Origin: Pirellulales bacterium
GTDB taxonomy: Bacteria > Planctomycetota > Planctomycetia > Pirellulales > Lacipirellulaceae
Reading direction: 5' to 3'
Length of the DNA stretch: 64,000 nucleotides
Assembly (NCBI GenBank): GCA_019636345.1
Contig: JAHBXQ010000002.1
Span: 806,001 to 870,000 of the forward strand
Shown here: positions 25,733-35,521 of the stretch, piece by piece
Layout: every line of letters begins with the position of its first letter
How positions within the stretch are numbered: position 1 is the first letter of the stretch
Position numbers and translations under genes: made by a program
Notes under the pieces: model-generated
What the model saw: only the letters and a program-made list of their open reading frames with translations
The model's database searches: none
What the model was told of the DNA's origin: nothing

Positions 25733-25869
25733 TGGTCGTAACATGTTGATTAACAACACGTTGCAGTCCATTAGGACAGGCCACGGCGGGCAATTCACGC
25801 CGGGCCATGACGGCTCTGCCCCAGAGATCGCGAGACCGCGGGCGGCAATGACCAGCGGGCCGGCCGCCG

Positions 25870-26538
25870 TCACTCCGCCGGCGACTGCTCGCCTCGGCGC
25901 CCGGTCCCGCGCAGCGTGACGCGACGACCTTCGAGCTGCACCCGCCCCGCGGCCAGCAGCCGCAGGACGTGGGGGTAGGCTTCCTTCTCGGTCTCGAACA
26001 CCCGCGCGGCCAGCGAGTCGGGCGTGTCGTCGTCGAACACCGGCACCGGTTGTTGCCAGATGATCGGCCCGCGGTCGTACTCGTTGTCGACGAAGTGGAC
26101 CGTCGCCCCGGTCACCTTGGCGCCGGACTCGAGCACCGCCTCGTGGACCCGCTGGCCGTACATTCCGTGGCCGCAGAAGGCCGGGATGAGCGAGGGATGG
26201 ATGTTGATCACCCGGCCCGCGAAGTCGTCCGGCACGGGGGCCAGCTTCAAGAAGCCCGCCATGACGACGTAGTCGACCCCCGCCTCGCGGCAGGCCGCGA
26301 AGATTGCTTCTCCGAATGCTTGGTCATCGGCGAACTTGCTCCGCACGAACACGGCGGTCGGTACGCCGGCGTCGCGGGCGAACTGCAGGCCCCCCGCCTT
26401 CGCACTGCTGGACACGACCAGCCGCACGTCGATCGGCAACTCCCCCGTCGCGGCCAACTCGAGCAGGTTCTTGAGCGTCCGCCCCCCGCCGGAAATCAGG
26501 ACGGCGATCTTTAACGGCTTGGCGCCCGGGCGGTTCAC
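25870..26538 (-). CDS. purN: Phosphoribosylglycinamide formyltransferase
   Basis: Third step of purine synthesis: formylates GAR using 10-formyl-THF. The 222-residue protein shows [19 protein letters not shown] (phosphate loop), [31 protein letters not shown] with the catalytic Asn-x-His, and [20 protein letters not shown] with the essential Asp. It starts within the last codons of ileS (ATG 26538 overlaps the ileS stop at 26535, ATGA type), so it is translationally coupled to ile[13 protein letters not shown] replaces the more common KGLHAHERAL stretch, a lineage variant. Confidence 0.92.
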   Translation of the reverse strand: MNRPGAKPLKIAVLISGGGRTLKNLLELAATGELPIDVRLVVSSSAKAGGLQFARDAGVPTAVFVRSKFADDQAFGEAIFAACREAGVDYVVMAGFLKLAPVPDDFAGRVINIHPSLIPAFCGHGMYGQRVHEAVLESGAKVTGATVHFVDNEYDRGPIIWQQPVPVFDDDTPDSLAARVFETEKEAYPHVLRLLAAGRVQLEGRRVTLRGTGRRGEQSPAE

Positions 26539-29500
26539 GGCGCCACCTTCACAAAGAGAGTTGCGTCAGCGTCCCCGACTTTGGCAGCGGTCGGTTGAGC
26601 GCCCGCGACCGACCCTGACCCGATCGACTGTGCGAGCGTCTCGGCGGCGATAAACGATCCGAATTGCTTGACGGCGTTTGCAAGGTCGGCCGACTCCGTG
26701 ACGACGCCGACCTCGATGCGGTCGGTGAACTCGCAACCGATCTCCTTGCGCCGATCCTGAATCGCCCGCACCAGATCGCGGGCCAACCCCTCGGCAATCA
26801 ATTCGGGCGTCAACTCCGTCGCCAGCACGACGACGACCCCTTTGTCGTTCGCCGCAGTCCAGCCTTCGCGGGCCGTGATGCGGATCTCGACCTCCTCGCC
26901 GGTGAGTTCGACCTCCTGGCCGTCGATCGAAAGATTGATTTTGCCGTTGTCCCGGATGTTCGCCAGCAGTTCGCTGCCGCTTTGTCGGGCCAGCGCGCCC
27001 TTCACCTTCGGCATCAGTTTGCCGAGCTTCGGCCCCAGCAGTTTGAAGTTGGGGAGCACCTCGTGCTGGACGTATTTCTCCGGCTTGTCGCTGTACTCGA
27101 CCCCCTTCACGTTCAGTTCGTCCGCGATCACCGCGGCATGCTCTTCCAGCCACGCTTGATGCGTCGCGTCGGCCAGGATCACCTCGACCCGCGCCAGCGG
27201 TTGCCGCACCTTCAGGTTCGCGCTCGTTCGGGCCTGCCGCCCCAGCGAGGCGATATGTCGCACCATGTTCATCCGCTCCGACAGCTGCTCGTCGATCGCC
27301 GCCGCGTCGCCGGTCGGATAGTCGCACAGGTGGACGCTCTCGACGACGCGATGCGCGCTGTGCGGCGCAAACGGCTCGACGACCAGATTCTGCCATAACG
27401 TTTCCGCCAAAAACGGCGTGAACGGCGCGATCAGCTTGGCCGTCGTCACGAGGCACTCGTACAACGTCCAGTACGCGTCCCGCTTGCCGACGTCGGCCGG
27501 GTCCTTGGCCCAGAACCGATCGCGACTGCGGCGGACGTACCAGTTCGACAGCGCGTCGACGAACTCCGTCAAGCGACCGCACGCGGCGAAGTTGTCATAG
27601 GCGTCCATCCGCTCGACGACCGCCGCGGCCGTGCGATGCAACTCGCTCACGATCCAGCGATCAAGCTCGTTCCGCTCGGCAAGCGGGCGATACGAAGGCG
27701 CCTGCGCCAGTTCCGTCGCGGCGAGCTGCAACGCTCCCGCCGCCGGCCGCGAACCGCCGGCCGCCAATTCCTGCTCCGGCTGAAACTCGTCGATGTTCGC
27801 GTAGATCGTGAAGAACGAAAACACGTTCCACAGCCGCAGCAGGAACTCGGGGACGCTGTCCTTGATCGCCTGCTCGCTGTAGCGGATCGACGTCCACGGC
27901 GGTTGGTTGGCGAAAAAGTACCAGCGCAGCGCGTCGGCGCCGTAGCGGTCGAAGATCTCGCTCGGCTCGCGGTAGTTCCGCTTGCTTTTGCTCATCTTCT
28001 GCCCGTCTTCGCCGAGCATGAGCCCCAGCACGATGCAGTTCTTGAACGGGTGAGGGTAGGGGGGCGCGTCGGCGGCGTTTGCTTGCGCCTCGCCGCTCGC
28101 GCCTCGCACATCGTCCCCGAACATCATCGTGCTGATCGCCAACTGCGAGTAAAACCACCCGCGGGTCTGGTCGATCGCCTCGCTGATGAAGTCGGCGGGG
28201 AATTGGTCGCGGAAGCGTTGCGCCGGACTCCGGGAGCTGACGCCTCCCGGCTCGGAGGAAGCTCGCAGCGAGCTCGCCTCGCCCCCGAGCCCCTCCCCGT
28301 CAGGGGTTGGGGAGAGCGCCGCGTCGTCGCCCCGGTAGCCCCACTGCGCAAACGGCATCGCGCCGCTGTCGTACCAGCAGTCGATCACCTCGCTCACCCG
28401 CCGCATCCGCGCGCCCGGCGCAAACGGGCTGTCGTACGTCACCTCGTCGATGTACGGCTTGTGGACGCGCAGGTCCTCGGGCAACTCGGGGTTCGTTTCT
28501 TTGGCTCGATCGAACGCCTCGGTCCCCGCGACCCCCGGCTTGGCAAGTAGCTCGTCGTACCCGCCGATCGCCTCCATTTGGCCCGTCTCGTCGCAGACCC
28601 AAATCGGCAGCGGCGTGCCCCAGAACCGCTCGCGGCTCAGGGCCCAGTCGACGTTCGATTCGAGGAACTTGCCGAACCGCCCGTCCTTGATGTGCTCGGG
28701 GAGCCAATTGATTTGGGAGTTGTTCTGGAGCATCGCGTCGCGAAACGCGGTGGTGCGAATAAACCAGCTCTCCCGCGGATACTGGATCAGCGGATCCTCC
28801 TCGGCCCGCCAGCAGAATGGGTAGTCGTGGAGGTATTGCTCCTGGTGAAAGAGCAGCCCGCGCGACTTGAGATCGCGGATTATGTCCTTGTCACAGTCCT
28901 TCACCCAGCGCCCGCGAACGAACTCGGGAGCCTCGTCCGTGAACTTGCCGTCAGGTCCGACGCAGTTGAGGAGAGGCAGGCTCTGCGAACCGCGACCTTC
29001 TCGTTCTCTTTGAAGAACCAAATGATCGTCTTCACCGAACGCAGGCGCGATGTGAACGATTCCGGTCCCTGAGTCTGCAGTCACAAACTCGGCGGAAATC
29101 ACGCGCCAAGCCTTCGGCTGCTTAGAAGAAACTTCGCGGAGCACGTCATTATCAAGCTGGTGGCTCTGCACGTCAAATTTGTCCACTCCGAGTTCATCGT
29201 AGTAATTCGGATAGGGAGGTCGATATAAAGATCCCACTAACGTCGTACCATCGACAATCTTCACGACCTGCAGATCTTTTTTCGAGCTCGCCGCCAGTCG
29301 TTCAACTGCGTCATGAGCGACATAAAACTGTTCGCCAGACGTGCCCTCTCTCACTAAGGCGTATCGTAAGACAGGGTAGATCGCAGCAAATTGATTGCTC
29401 GGTAGCGTCCAAGGCGTCGTCGTCCACACGAGCAGCGATGAGTCAGTGACGTTCCCGTCATCATCCAACAGCGGAAACTTCACATACACGCTCGGGTCCG

Positions 29501-30104
29501 CCACCTGCCGGTAGCCTTGGCCGACCTCGCCGCTGGAAAGCGCCGTCCCGCCTTGCGCCCACCACCAGACGATCTTGTGCCCCTGGTACAACAGCTCGCG
29601 GTCGAACAGGCTTTTGAGGCTCCACCAGACGCTTTCGACGTAGCTCTTGTGGTACGTGACGTAGGCGTTCTTGAGGTCGACCCAAAAGCCGAGCCGTTCG
29701 GTCAGCCGCTCCCACTCTGCCATGTACCGCCAGACGCTTTGCTGGCAGCGGTGGATGAACGGCTCGACGCCGTACGCCTCGATCTCCTCCTTGGCGTGGA
29801 TCCCCAGTTCCTTGCAAACCTCGACCTCGACCGGCAACCCGTGGGTGTCCCAGCCCGCTTTTCGTTCGCACAGGTAACCGCGCATCGTCTTGTAGCGCGG
29901 GAACAGGTCCTTGATCGCCCGGGTCAGGCAGTGGCCCGGGTGGGGCATGCCGTTGGCGGTCGGCGGGCCTTCGTAGAACACGAACGGCGGCGCGTCCGCG
30001 CGGGCGGCGAGCGTCTTGTGATACGTCTCCTGCTCACGCCACAGCCGCAGCACGGCCTGTTCGCGTTCGGGAAACGACTGCGAGTTGTCGAGCGAAGGAA
30101 ACAT
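26535..30104 (-). CDS. ileS: Isoleucyl-tRNA synthetase, long form with insertions
   Basis: Charges tRNA-Ile. The class I motifs are present: HPGH in [16 protein letters not shown] (HIGH) and [13 protein letters not shown] (KMSKS). The CP1 editing domain contains [14 protein letters not shown] and [17 protein letters not shown]. At 1189 residues it is the long eukaryote-like type, without a C-terminal zinc finger, ending in an extended anticodon-binding/DUF5915-like region. Two oddities: bases about 28985-29470 have about 50% G+C against about 63% around, covering much of the editing domain, and residues about 595-625 are encoded by repeat-like DNA ([17 protein letters not shown]...). It is coupled to purN. 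Confidence 0.95.
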   Translation of the reverse strand: MFPSLDNSQSFPEREQAVLRLWREQETYHKTLAARADAPPFVFYEGPPTANGMPHPGHCLTRAIKDLFPRYKTMRGYLCERKAGWDTHGLPVEVEVCKELGIHAKEEIEAYGVEPFIHRCQQSVWRYMAEWERLTERLGFWVDLKNAYVTYHKSYVESVWWSLKSLFDRELLYQGHKIVWWWAQGGTALSSGEVGQGYRQVADPSVYVKFPLLDDDGNVTDSSLLVWTTTPWTLPSNQFAAIYPVLRYALVREGTSGEQFYVAHDAVERLAASSKKDLQVVKIVDGTTLVGSLYRPPYPNYYDELGVDKFDVQSHQLDNDVLREVSSKQPKAWRVISAEFVTADSGTGIVHIAPAFGEDDHLVLQREREGRGSQSLPLLNCVGPDGKFTDEAPEFVRGRWVKDCDKDIIRDLKSRGLLFHQEQYLHDYPFCWRAEEDPLIQYPRESWFIRTTAFRDAMLQNNSQINWLPEHIKDGRFGKFLESNVDWALSRERFWGTPLPIWVCDETGQMEAIGGYDELLAKPGVAGTEAFDRAKETNPELPEDLRVHKPYIDEVTYDSPFAPGARMRRVSEVIDCWYDSGAMPFAQWGYRGDDAALSPTPDGEGLGGEASSLRASSEPGGVSSRSPAQRFRDQFPADFISEAIDQTRGWFYSQLAISTMMFGDDVRGASGEAQANAADAPPYPHPFKNCIVLGLMLGEDGQKMSKSKRNYREPSEIFDRYGADALRWYFFANQPPWTSIRYSEQAIKDSVPEFLLRLWNVFSFFTIYANIDEFQPEQELAAGGSRPAAGALQLAATELAQAPSYRPLAERNELDRWIVSELHRTAAAVVERMDAYDNFAACGRLTEFVDALSNWYVRRSRDRFWAKDPADVGKRDAYWTLYECLVTTAKLIAPFTPFLAETLWQNLVVEPFAPHSAHRVVESVHLCDYPTGDAAAIDEQLSERMNMVRHIASLGRQARTSANLKVRQPLARVEVILADATHQAWLEEHAAVIADELNVKGVEYSDKPEKYVQHEVLPNFKLLGPKLGKLMPKVKGALARQSGSELLANIRDNGKINLSIDGQEVELTGEEVEIRITAREGWTAANDKGVVVVLATELTPELIAEGLARDLVRAIQDRRKEIGCEFTDRIEVGVVTESADLANAVKQFGSFIAAETLAQSIGSGSVAGAQPTAAKVGDADATLFVKVAP
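28230..28320 (-). repeat. Palindromic repeat sequence read through in ileS
   Basis: CCGGGAGCTGACGCCTCCCG (28230-28249) plus GCTCGG is a diverged copy of the dispersed 26-bp element; the adjacent CCCCTCCCCGTCAGGGGTTG (28292-28311) with GGGAG is a second palindromic type. Both stay in frame and encode a low-complexity linker rich in Ser, Gly, Pro and Glu in the catalytic region of IleS. Confidence 0.7.
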
Positions 30105-30320
30105 GGCGGCCGCGGAGCGTAAGTCAAAGACAAAGGTCGGACGTCAATCCGGTTCGTTCGGTTCGTTCAGTTCGCCAGCGCTCAAGACCCCCTCCGCAAT
30201 CGGCGCCAGCCGCGACCTCCCAGGTCGCCGGCGGTCCTGCCGCAAAGGCTCGCCCTAAGCGCAAGCAGCCAGCGTAAAGGGGGAAGGCGGAACGGGGAAG
30301 GCGGACCCGAGCGTCCGACC

Positions 30321-31358
30321 TCAGTTCCCGGCCGCGCCGATTTCGTCCGCCAACTCCTCCGCCTCGTGCAGCATCGCGTCCACCCGCCGGCGTGCGGCAA
30401 GGTAGTACGCCGCCCCGACCGCGGCCATGCCGTAGGTCATCGCCCGGTAGGTGACGGCGACCATGAACCCCTCGCCCGGCGAACCGGCGACGATGGCGAA
30501 CAACTGCGAAAACGCCGTCTCGAACGTCCCCAGGCCGCTGGGGGTCAGCGGGATCGCCCCGGCCACAAGACTCATCGGCGCCACCAACAGCATCTCGGCC
30601 GCCGTCGGCTTGGCGACCGGCAGACCCCGGCAAATCAGCCAGAATGCGCTCACCAGCAGCAGGTGCGTCGCGCAGGCGATCCCCAGCGCCCCGAACAGGT
30701 ACGCCCGGCGGTCGCGGTAGACTCCGACCGCGTCGACCAGCCGCTCGAGCGTCGCCCCGACCAGCGGCAGCCGACCCGCCAGCCCCCTCATCCCCGGCCC
30801 TGCGGCCCAGGGGGTCATCACAAAGACCAGTCCCACGGTCCCCACGGCCAGCGACGCGGCGACGGCTCGGGTGAGCCCCAGCAGAATCGGGCTCTCGGCC
30901 GCGACGTCGCGGGCCACGAGCACCGCCCCGCTGGCGACCAGCAGCATTGCGTACAGCCCGACCACCCGGTCGACGATGACCGTGGCGACCGCCTCGGTGC
31001 GGCGTCCCGGCTGCTCGCGGGCGACGAACATTGCCTTGAACAGGTCCCCCCCGACGCTCCCCAGCGAGATTTGGTTGAGCAAGAATCCCAGCGACCCGAG
31101 CCGAAAGCCGTCGCGCAGCGAAAACGGCAGATGCAGCGCCCGGACCAACAAGGTCCACCGGGCGAAACTGGCCGAGAAGGCCAGAACGATGCACGCCTGA
31201 GCCGTGGCGAGCGGACCCCACCGCTTCGGCTCGGCCAGCAACCGGGCGAACGCCTCGTCCCCCCACAGCCGGTAGACCAAGGCTGCGAGAATCCCCCCGG
31301 CGAGCGCGAGCTTGGCGGCTGCGACGAGCAGGCGACGGCGATGGGCTTGGGGATTCAT
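30321..31358 (-). CDS. Lysylphosphatidylglycerol synthase TM-region/flippase-like protein
   Basis: A 345-residue polytopic membrane protein of the UPF0104/LPG_synthase_TM type. Key features are GFLLNQISLGSVGGDLFKAMFVAREQ and PLVAGAIPLTPSGLGTFETAF-like block (SLVAGAIPLTPSGLGTFE), both diagnostic, with about seven TM helices. ATG 31358 gives MNPQAHRRRLLVAAAKLALA; upstream codons are Arg-rich noise. There is no aminoacyl-transfer domain, so lysinylation itself is unlikely; a lipid-translocation role is inferred. It follows ileS upstream on the same strand with a gap of about 216 bases. Confidence 0.85.
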   Translation of the reverse strand: MNPQAHRRRLLVAAAKLALAGGILAALVYRLWGDEAFARLLAEPKRWGPLATAQACIVLAFSASFARWTLLVRALHLPFSLRDGFRLGSLGFLLNQISLGSVGGDLFKAMFVAREQPGRRTEAVATVIVDRVVGLYAMLLVASGAVLVARDVAAESPILLGLTRAVAASLAVGTVGLVFVMTPWAAGPGMRGLAGRLPLVGATLERLVDAVGVYRDRRAYLFGALGIACATHLLLVSAFWLICRGLPVAKPTAAEMLLVAPMSLVAGAIPLTPSGLGTFETAFSQLFAIVAGSPGEGFMVAVTYRAMTYGMAAVGAAYYLAARRRVDAMLHEAEELADEIGAAGN

Positions 31359-31589
31359 GCGGCGTGTCGCGGGGCGTCCGGCGGTGGGGCTTTGGGTCTT
31401 CTTGCTGTGGTCTGTGCCTGATGCGGCGCTGGCAAATCCAAGTGCTCGATGCGATCCGAGGCGTTCGTTATCAGCCGTCGAACTGATCTGATCGCACGCC
31501 GCGTTGACAGCCACGGGCGAGGGTGATAGTTTTCATGGTTCAACGGCCTTGCCGCTAGTGCAATTGTGCGACGCAAGTCCGTTTCCCGC

Positions 31590-31662
31590 GGGGGATTAGC
31601 TCAGCTGGGAGAGCGTTTGGCTGGCAGCCAAAAGGTCAGCGGTTCGAGCCCGCTATCCTCCA
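31590..31662 (+). tRNA. tRNA-Ala (GGC)
   Basis: A 73-base cloverleaf: acceptor GGGGGAT (31590-31596) pairs with ATCCTCC (31655-31661) with one G-U; D-arm GCTC/GAGC; anticodon stem TTTGG/CCAAA around CTGGCAG, anticodon GGC at 31623-31625; T-arm AGCGG/CCGCT with TTCGAGC. Discriminator A; CCA is not encoded. Confidence 0.97.
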
Positions 31663-31892
31663 CTTCCCGCCTCGATTTCGAGATCGGCGACACCAAGCCT
31701 CGCCGATCAGCGCCGTCGCGCCCCACCCGCCAGGATTCCGCTCCGGGTCGGTCGTGCGCCGTCAGGAAGTCTTTCGCCGGCCCTGCCGGGGGGCGCCGCG
31801 AGCGTCCGCCCCCCCTCAGGTCGCCGTTGCGGCGACCGGGCTTCCCGCTCGAATGTCCTCGGCCGCCCGCAGTCGCGAAGCACGCTCGGTTT

Positions 31893-33296
31893 ATGTCGTC
31901 CGTCGTCGACCAGCCGCAGCCCGAGCAACTCGCCAGCGGTCCGGCCGTCGTCCTGGCGCCGCGAGAAGGCCCCCTGGCCGTGCTGCGGCTGAGCGTCGCC
32001 CGCCGGATGGCCACTGCGTGGTTTCTGAACCATTTCGCCCTGGGGGCGTGGTTCGTCACGATCGGCAGCTACATCAAGGCCAACACCGACCGCGAAGGCG
32101 CGGGGATTTTCTCCGACGGCTTCATGGGGACCGCCACCATGGCGGCGCCGATCGGAGCCATGGTGGCGCCGTTTCTCACCGGCGTCCTGGCCGACCGGTT
32201 TTTCGCCACCGAGCGGCTGATGATGCTGCTCCACTTGGTCGCGGCGGCGATGCTGTGGCTGGGAAGCGCGGCGACGACCCAGCAGGGGTTCTTTCTGGCG
32301 ATCATCGCATTTTTCCTGTGCTACGTGCCGACGATGTCGCTCATGGCGGCGATGTCGATGCACCATTTGCCCAACCCAGCCCGGCAATACTCGGTGGTAC
32401 GCGGCTGCGGCACGATCGGCTGGATCGCGGCCGGGGTCGTCGTCGGCACGCTGTGCCCCGCGATCTTGGGGGGCTCGATCGAACGCACGACGTTGCCGAT
32501 GAAGCTGGGGGCGGTGGCTGAGCTGTTGGGGGCCTGTTATTGCTTCGCCCTTCCTTCGACCCCGCCGAGTCGGGCGCTGCGAAATCTCACCCCCGGCAAG
32601 CTCGCCCAACCCGAGTCGGGGAAGTTGTTTCGCAACGGGTCGTTCTTGTGCGTCCTGGCCGTGGCGTTCCTGACGATCATCCCCTCGCAGGCCTACTACG
32701 GGTATCTGAACGCATTTATGAACTGGCGGGGGGCTCCGCACGCGGCGACGCGGATGACCCTGGGGCAGGTCACCGAAGTGGCCTGTATGCTGCTGTTGCC
32801 CGTAATTCTCATGCGGATCGGCCTGCGGGCGGCGGTGCTCGTGGGGGCCGTCGCTTGGGTGGTGCGGTACGGCCTGTTGGCGCTCGCGGCCGCGACGGGA
32901 GGGCAAGCGTGGGCGATCTACTTGGCGATCGCCCTGCATGGAATCGCTTTCACCTTCGTCTCGATTTCCCTGCAGTTGGAGGTGGAATCGCTCGTCGACA
33001 AACGGCGGCGGGGGACGGCCCAGGGCCTGTTGTCGGTCGCGTCGCAGGGGATCGGCTGTTTGGCCGGGGCGTGGTTGGCCGCAACGGCCGAGACGGTCTG
33101 GCTCCCCGGCGGGCTCGGCGAAACGACGGCGGGGGGCTGGGCTAGGTTCTGGCTTGGGCCGTTCGTGCTGGGGGTGATCGCCTTGCTAGCGGCCGCAGCG
33201 TTGTTGCCGACGCCCGGAGGCGAACAAGCGCCAGGGGATTTGACCCCGGCGGAGCCCAGCGGGCCTCCCTCCAGCGTGTCGCATGACGAGACGTAA
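31893..33296 (+). CDS. MFS transporter, nucleoside:H+ symporter (NupG)-like
   Basis: A 467-residue transporter with about twelve TM helices. The first helix block FLNHFALGAWFVTIGSYIK, then FSDGFMGTATMAAPIGAMVAPFLTGVLADRFFATERLM and ARQYSVVRGCGTIGWIAAGVVVG resemble the nucleoside/H+ symporter branch, as does FVSISLQLEVESLVDKRRRGTAQGLLSVASQG. ATG 31893 is taken as start; the frame open further upstream runs through the tRNA. The C-terminal 30 residues are polar and Pro-rich. Substrate is predicted only to family level. Confidence 0.83.
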   Translation: MSSVVDQPQPEQLASGPAVVLAPREGPLAVLRLSVARRMATAWFLNHFALGAWFVTIGSYIKANTDREGAGIFSDGFMGTATMAAPIGAMVAPFLTGVLADRFFATERLMMLLHLVAAAMLWLGSAATTQQGFFLAIIAFFLCYVPTMSLMAAMSMHHLPNPARQYSVVRGCGTIGWIAAGVVVGTLCPAILGGSIERTTLPMKLGAVAELLGACYCFALPSTPPSRALRNLTPGKLAQPESGKLFRNGSFLCVLAVAFLTIIPSQAYYGYLNAFMNWRGAPHAATRMTLGQVTEVACMLLLPVILMRIGLRAAVLVGAVAWVVRYGLLALAAATGGQAWAIYLAIALHGIAFTFVSISLQLEVESLVDKRRRGTAQGLLSVASQGIGCLAGAWLAATAETVWLPGGLGETTAGGWARFWLGPFVLGVIALLAAAALLPTPGGEQAPGDLTPAEPSGPPSSVSHDET

Positions 33297-33415
33297 TGTC
33301 TTGGTAAATATAGGGATATGGCGTTTCTGTCGCTGTTAATGCGGCGCGGATCGGCCCGAAAGCGGGCCCAATCCCCCTAATCGGAAAAATGTCCCCGAAT
33401 GACAGCATTTTTTCA

Positions 33416-33443
33416 TTGCCTCAGTGTTCCCCGCATGTACAAT
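33416..33443 (+). promoter_or_regulatory. Promoter for the third PEP-CTERM gene
   Basis: TTGCCT (33416-33421), 16 bases, TACAAT (33438-33443), in a T-rich context. The transcript would carry a leader of about 105 bases before ATG 33556. Confidence 0.6.
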
Positions 33444-33555
33444 CGACACCATGAGTGCGGAAGGAATCTGCGCCGATGCCGCAAGGTGAATTCGTTCGCG
33501 GCCCACTCGTCCCAAGAGCTCACATTCTTCTAAGACGACACGGAGTCAGGATCTA

Positions 33556-34314
33556 ATGAGTCACAACATCTCGAAGCATTTCCTTAGCCGGGCGCTGGCG
33601 TGCGCTTTGGCAGTTGCCCTCGCCGCAACTCAGGCCGTCGCTGGTACGGTCTCTTTCTCGAACATCCTTCAATCGACGCAGACCCCCGGCGATCCGCCGA
33701 ATCTCTACGGTCCTGCGGACACGTCGACCCCGAATCAGTTGTTGTTCCCCGCTCCGGCTGCGTTCAGCGCGACGGCGATCGGACCCGGCGGGGCCGACAT
33801 CACGGACGGCCTGCTGACCTTCACGGTGTCGGTCAACGATCCGCTGACCGGAATCACCGGTCTCAACTTCTTCGAGGACGGGACTTGGGCCCTGCTGGAG
33901 TCCGTCCCGGGCTTCGCCGGATTGGGCACCAACGTTCGCAACGCCATCGCCGGGTTCGTCACGGTGACCAGCGTCAACGGCGTGGCGGTCGGCGGACCGA
34001 CGATTCCGTTCTCCGGAGCCAATGTCTCGTTCAACGCTGTGGCGGATCTGCCGCCTGGGTCGGGCTTCTGGAACAACGGCGCCGGCGTCGGCTTGGGCGC
34101 AATCCCGGGCCTCGTCACCTCGATCGACGTGGCGATCAACAACCGCTTGGTCGCCTTCTCCGAAGGGGGCCCCAACGGAACCTCGATCTCGTTCATCGAC
34201 AAGAAGCGGATCACCATCCGCATCGACACCGAGATGATTCCCGAGCCGAGCAGCATCGCCTTGCTCGTGACCGCTTTGGGCGGACTGGGCGTCGTCGCTG
34301 GGCGTCGTCGCTAG
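33556..34314 (+). CDS. PEP-CTERM sorting domain protein
   Basis: A 252-residue secreted protein. The signal peptide is HFLSRALACALAVALAATQAVA with cleavage before GTVSFSN. The C-terminus is MIPEPSSIALLVTALGGLGVVAGRRR, the full exosortase signal (PEP, helix, Arg cluster). The body is rich in Asn, Gly, Thr and Phe as for surface beta-sandwich proteins and has no recognised catalytic motif. It is unrelated to the pair at the start of the window apart from the sorting signal. It has its own promoter and terminator. Confidence 0.88.
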   Translation: MSHNISKHFLSRALACALAVALAATQAVAGTVSFSNILQSTQTPGDPPNLYGPADTSTPNQLLFPAPAAFSATAIGPGGADITDGLLTFTVSVNDPLTGITGLNFFEDGTWALLESVPGFAGLGTNVRNAIAGFVTVTSVNGVAVGGPTIPFSGANVSFNAVADLPPGSGFWNNGAGVGLGAIPGLVTSIDVAINNRLVAFSEGGPNGTSISFIDKKRITIRIDTEMIPEPSSIALLVTALGGLGVVAGRRR

Positions 34315-34365
34315 TCGATCCGGTCGCTCTCTCGGACGGGAGCGACTTCATAAGAGTGTGAGCCA

Positions 34366-34401
34366 AGCGGCCCCCTCGAAAGAGGCGGGCCGCTTTTTTT
34401 T
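34366..34401 (+). terminator. Intrinsic terminator of the PEP-CTERM gene
   Basis: AGCGGCCC (34366-34373) pairs with GGGCCGCT (34387-34394), with inner CCTC/GAGG pairing, and continues into eight T residues. A strong rho-independent terminator. Confidence 0.9.
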
Positions 34402-34480
34402 GCGCGGTTGAATCGTACCCAGCGAAGCACGATTCCGGCCGCCAGTTGGAGCCGGCCCGCACGTGTTGTTGGGAGAAGCC

Positions 34481-35521
34481 CTAACTTGTCGCCGGCCCCG
34501 CAGCGTCTGCGCGGAGCATCTGCAGGTGCGGTTCGGCAATGACGTGAAACGGCGAGGCCACGCTTTGCCACGTCTCGCCCCGCTGCTCGATGCGGTCGTC
34601 CGCCAAGGGCCCCAGGCGGTTGTTGATCAGCCCCAGATAGCTGATCCGTTCGGGCGCCAGCCCGATGATCCGCGCCGCGGTGGCATCGACCGCAGGCAAG
34701 TTGGCGCCAACCAGCAGCAGACCCATCGGCTTCATGGTTCCCAGGATCGGGCCGTCCCCTTCCATGCACTCGATCGCATCGACAATCGCCAACGCCCGCG
34801 GCAGGAGACAGTTGACGTCGGCGACGGTCTCGGGAATGCCGTTGTGGTGGAGCACGTTCTTCGGCCAGCCGTACTTGATGCCGGGCAGCACGCCGTAGAA
34901 GTTCTTCATCGCGCACGTGAGCCCGACCCAATGGTGAGTCTTGAGCTTCGGCATCGAGACGACGACGTCGGCCTCGACGACGCTCTGCGGCAAGTGCAAT
35001 CCGCGGAGACTGCTGAAGCGACTGCGATTGGCTCGCCAAGCCGTTGGTTGGTAGTTGAGGTCCGCGAACGCCAGCCCGCCGTCGCGCAGGGCCTCGCCGA
35101 CGCCGGATTCCGCGAGGGCCATGTCGGTGTCGCGGACGTGGCCCGGCGCCTCGCCCACGGTGACCGAGGCGCCCCAGCGCCGAAACGCCTCGGCCGCGGC
35201 CACGATGACCGCCGGATGGGTCGTCATATGGGGGACGAGTCGCGAAGGCTCGACCAAGTTGGGCTTCAGGAGAACCTTCAGGCCGCGAAACTCAGCGGGC
35301 TTGGCGCCGCATGCGACCAGTCCGTCGGCGATGGCGTCGGCCAGCGGGCCGTCGTAACGCTGCCCGCGGGCGACGAACACGGGGGTTCGCCGTCGATAGC
35401 GATTGCCGACGGCAACCAACCCCGCGAGCCCGGCAGCCGCGGCGCCGGCGACGATTGCTTCGCGTCGACTCAGGCCGCGGCGACGCTCCTCCTCCCGACG
35501 CCGATCGTGCTGGTGCTTCAT
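34481..35521 (-). CDS. DUF362 family protein with Tat-like signal
   Basis: A 346-residue exported protein. Near the N-terminus LSRREAIVAGAAAAGLAGLVAVG is a twin-arginine-like signal. The DUF362 core is clear: VLLKPNLVEPSRLVPHMTTHP, VGEAPGHVRDTD, and SMPKLKTHHWVGLTCAMKNFYGVLPG. No cysteine cluster for Fe-S is visible. Its ATG overlaps the stop of the upstream cyclase-fold gene (ATGA at 35518-35521), so the two are translated together. The biochemical activity of DUF362 proteins of this type is not known. Confidence 0.85.
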   Translation of the reverse strand: MKHQHDRRREEERRRGLSRREAIVAGAAAAGLAGLVAVGNRYRRRTPVFVARGQRYDGPLADAIADGLVACGAKPAEFRGLKVLLKPNLVEPSRLVPHMTTHPAVIVAAAEAFRRWGASVTVGEAPGHVRDTDMALAESGVGEALRDGGLAFADLNYQPTAWRANRSRFSSLRGLHLPQSVVEADVVVSMPKLKTHHWVGLTCAMKNFYGVLPGIKYGWPKNVLHHNGIPETVADVNCLLPRALAIVDAIECMEGDGPILGTMKPMGLLLVGANLPAVDATAARIIGLAPERISYLGLINNRLGPLADDRIEQRGETWQSVASPFHVIAEPHLQMLRADAAGPATS

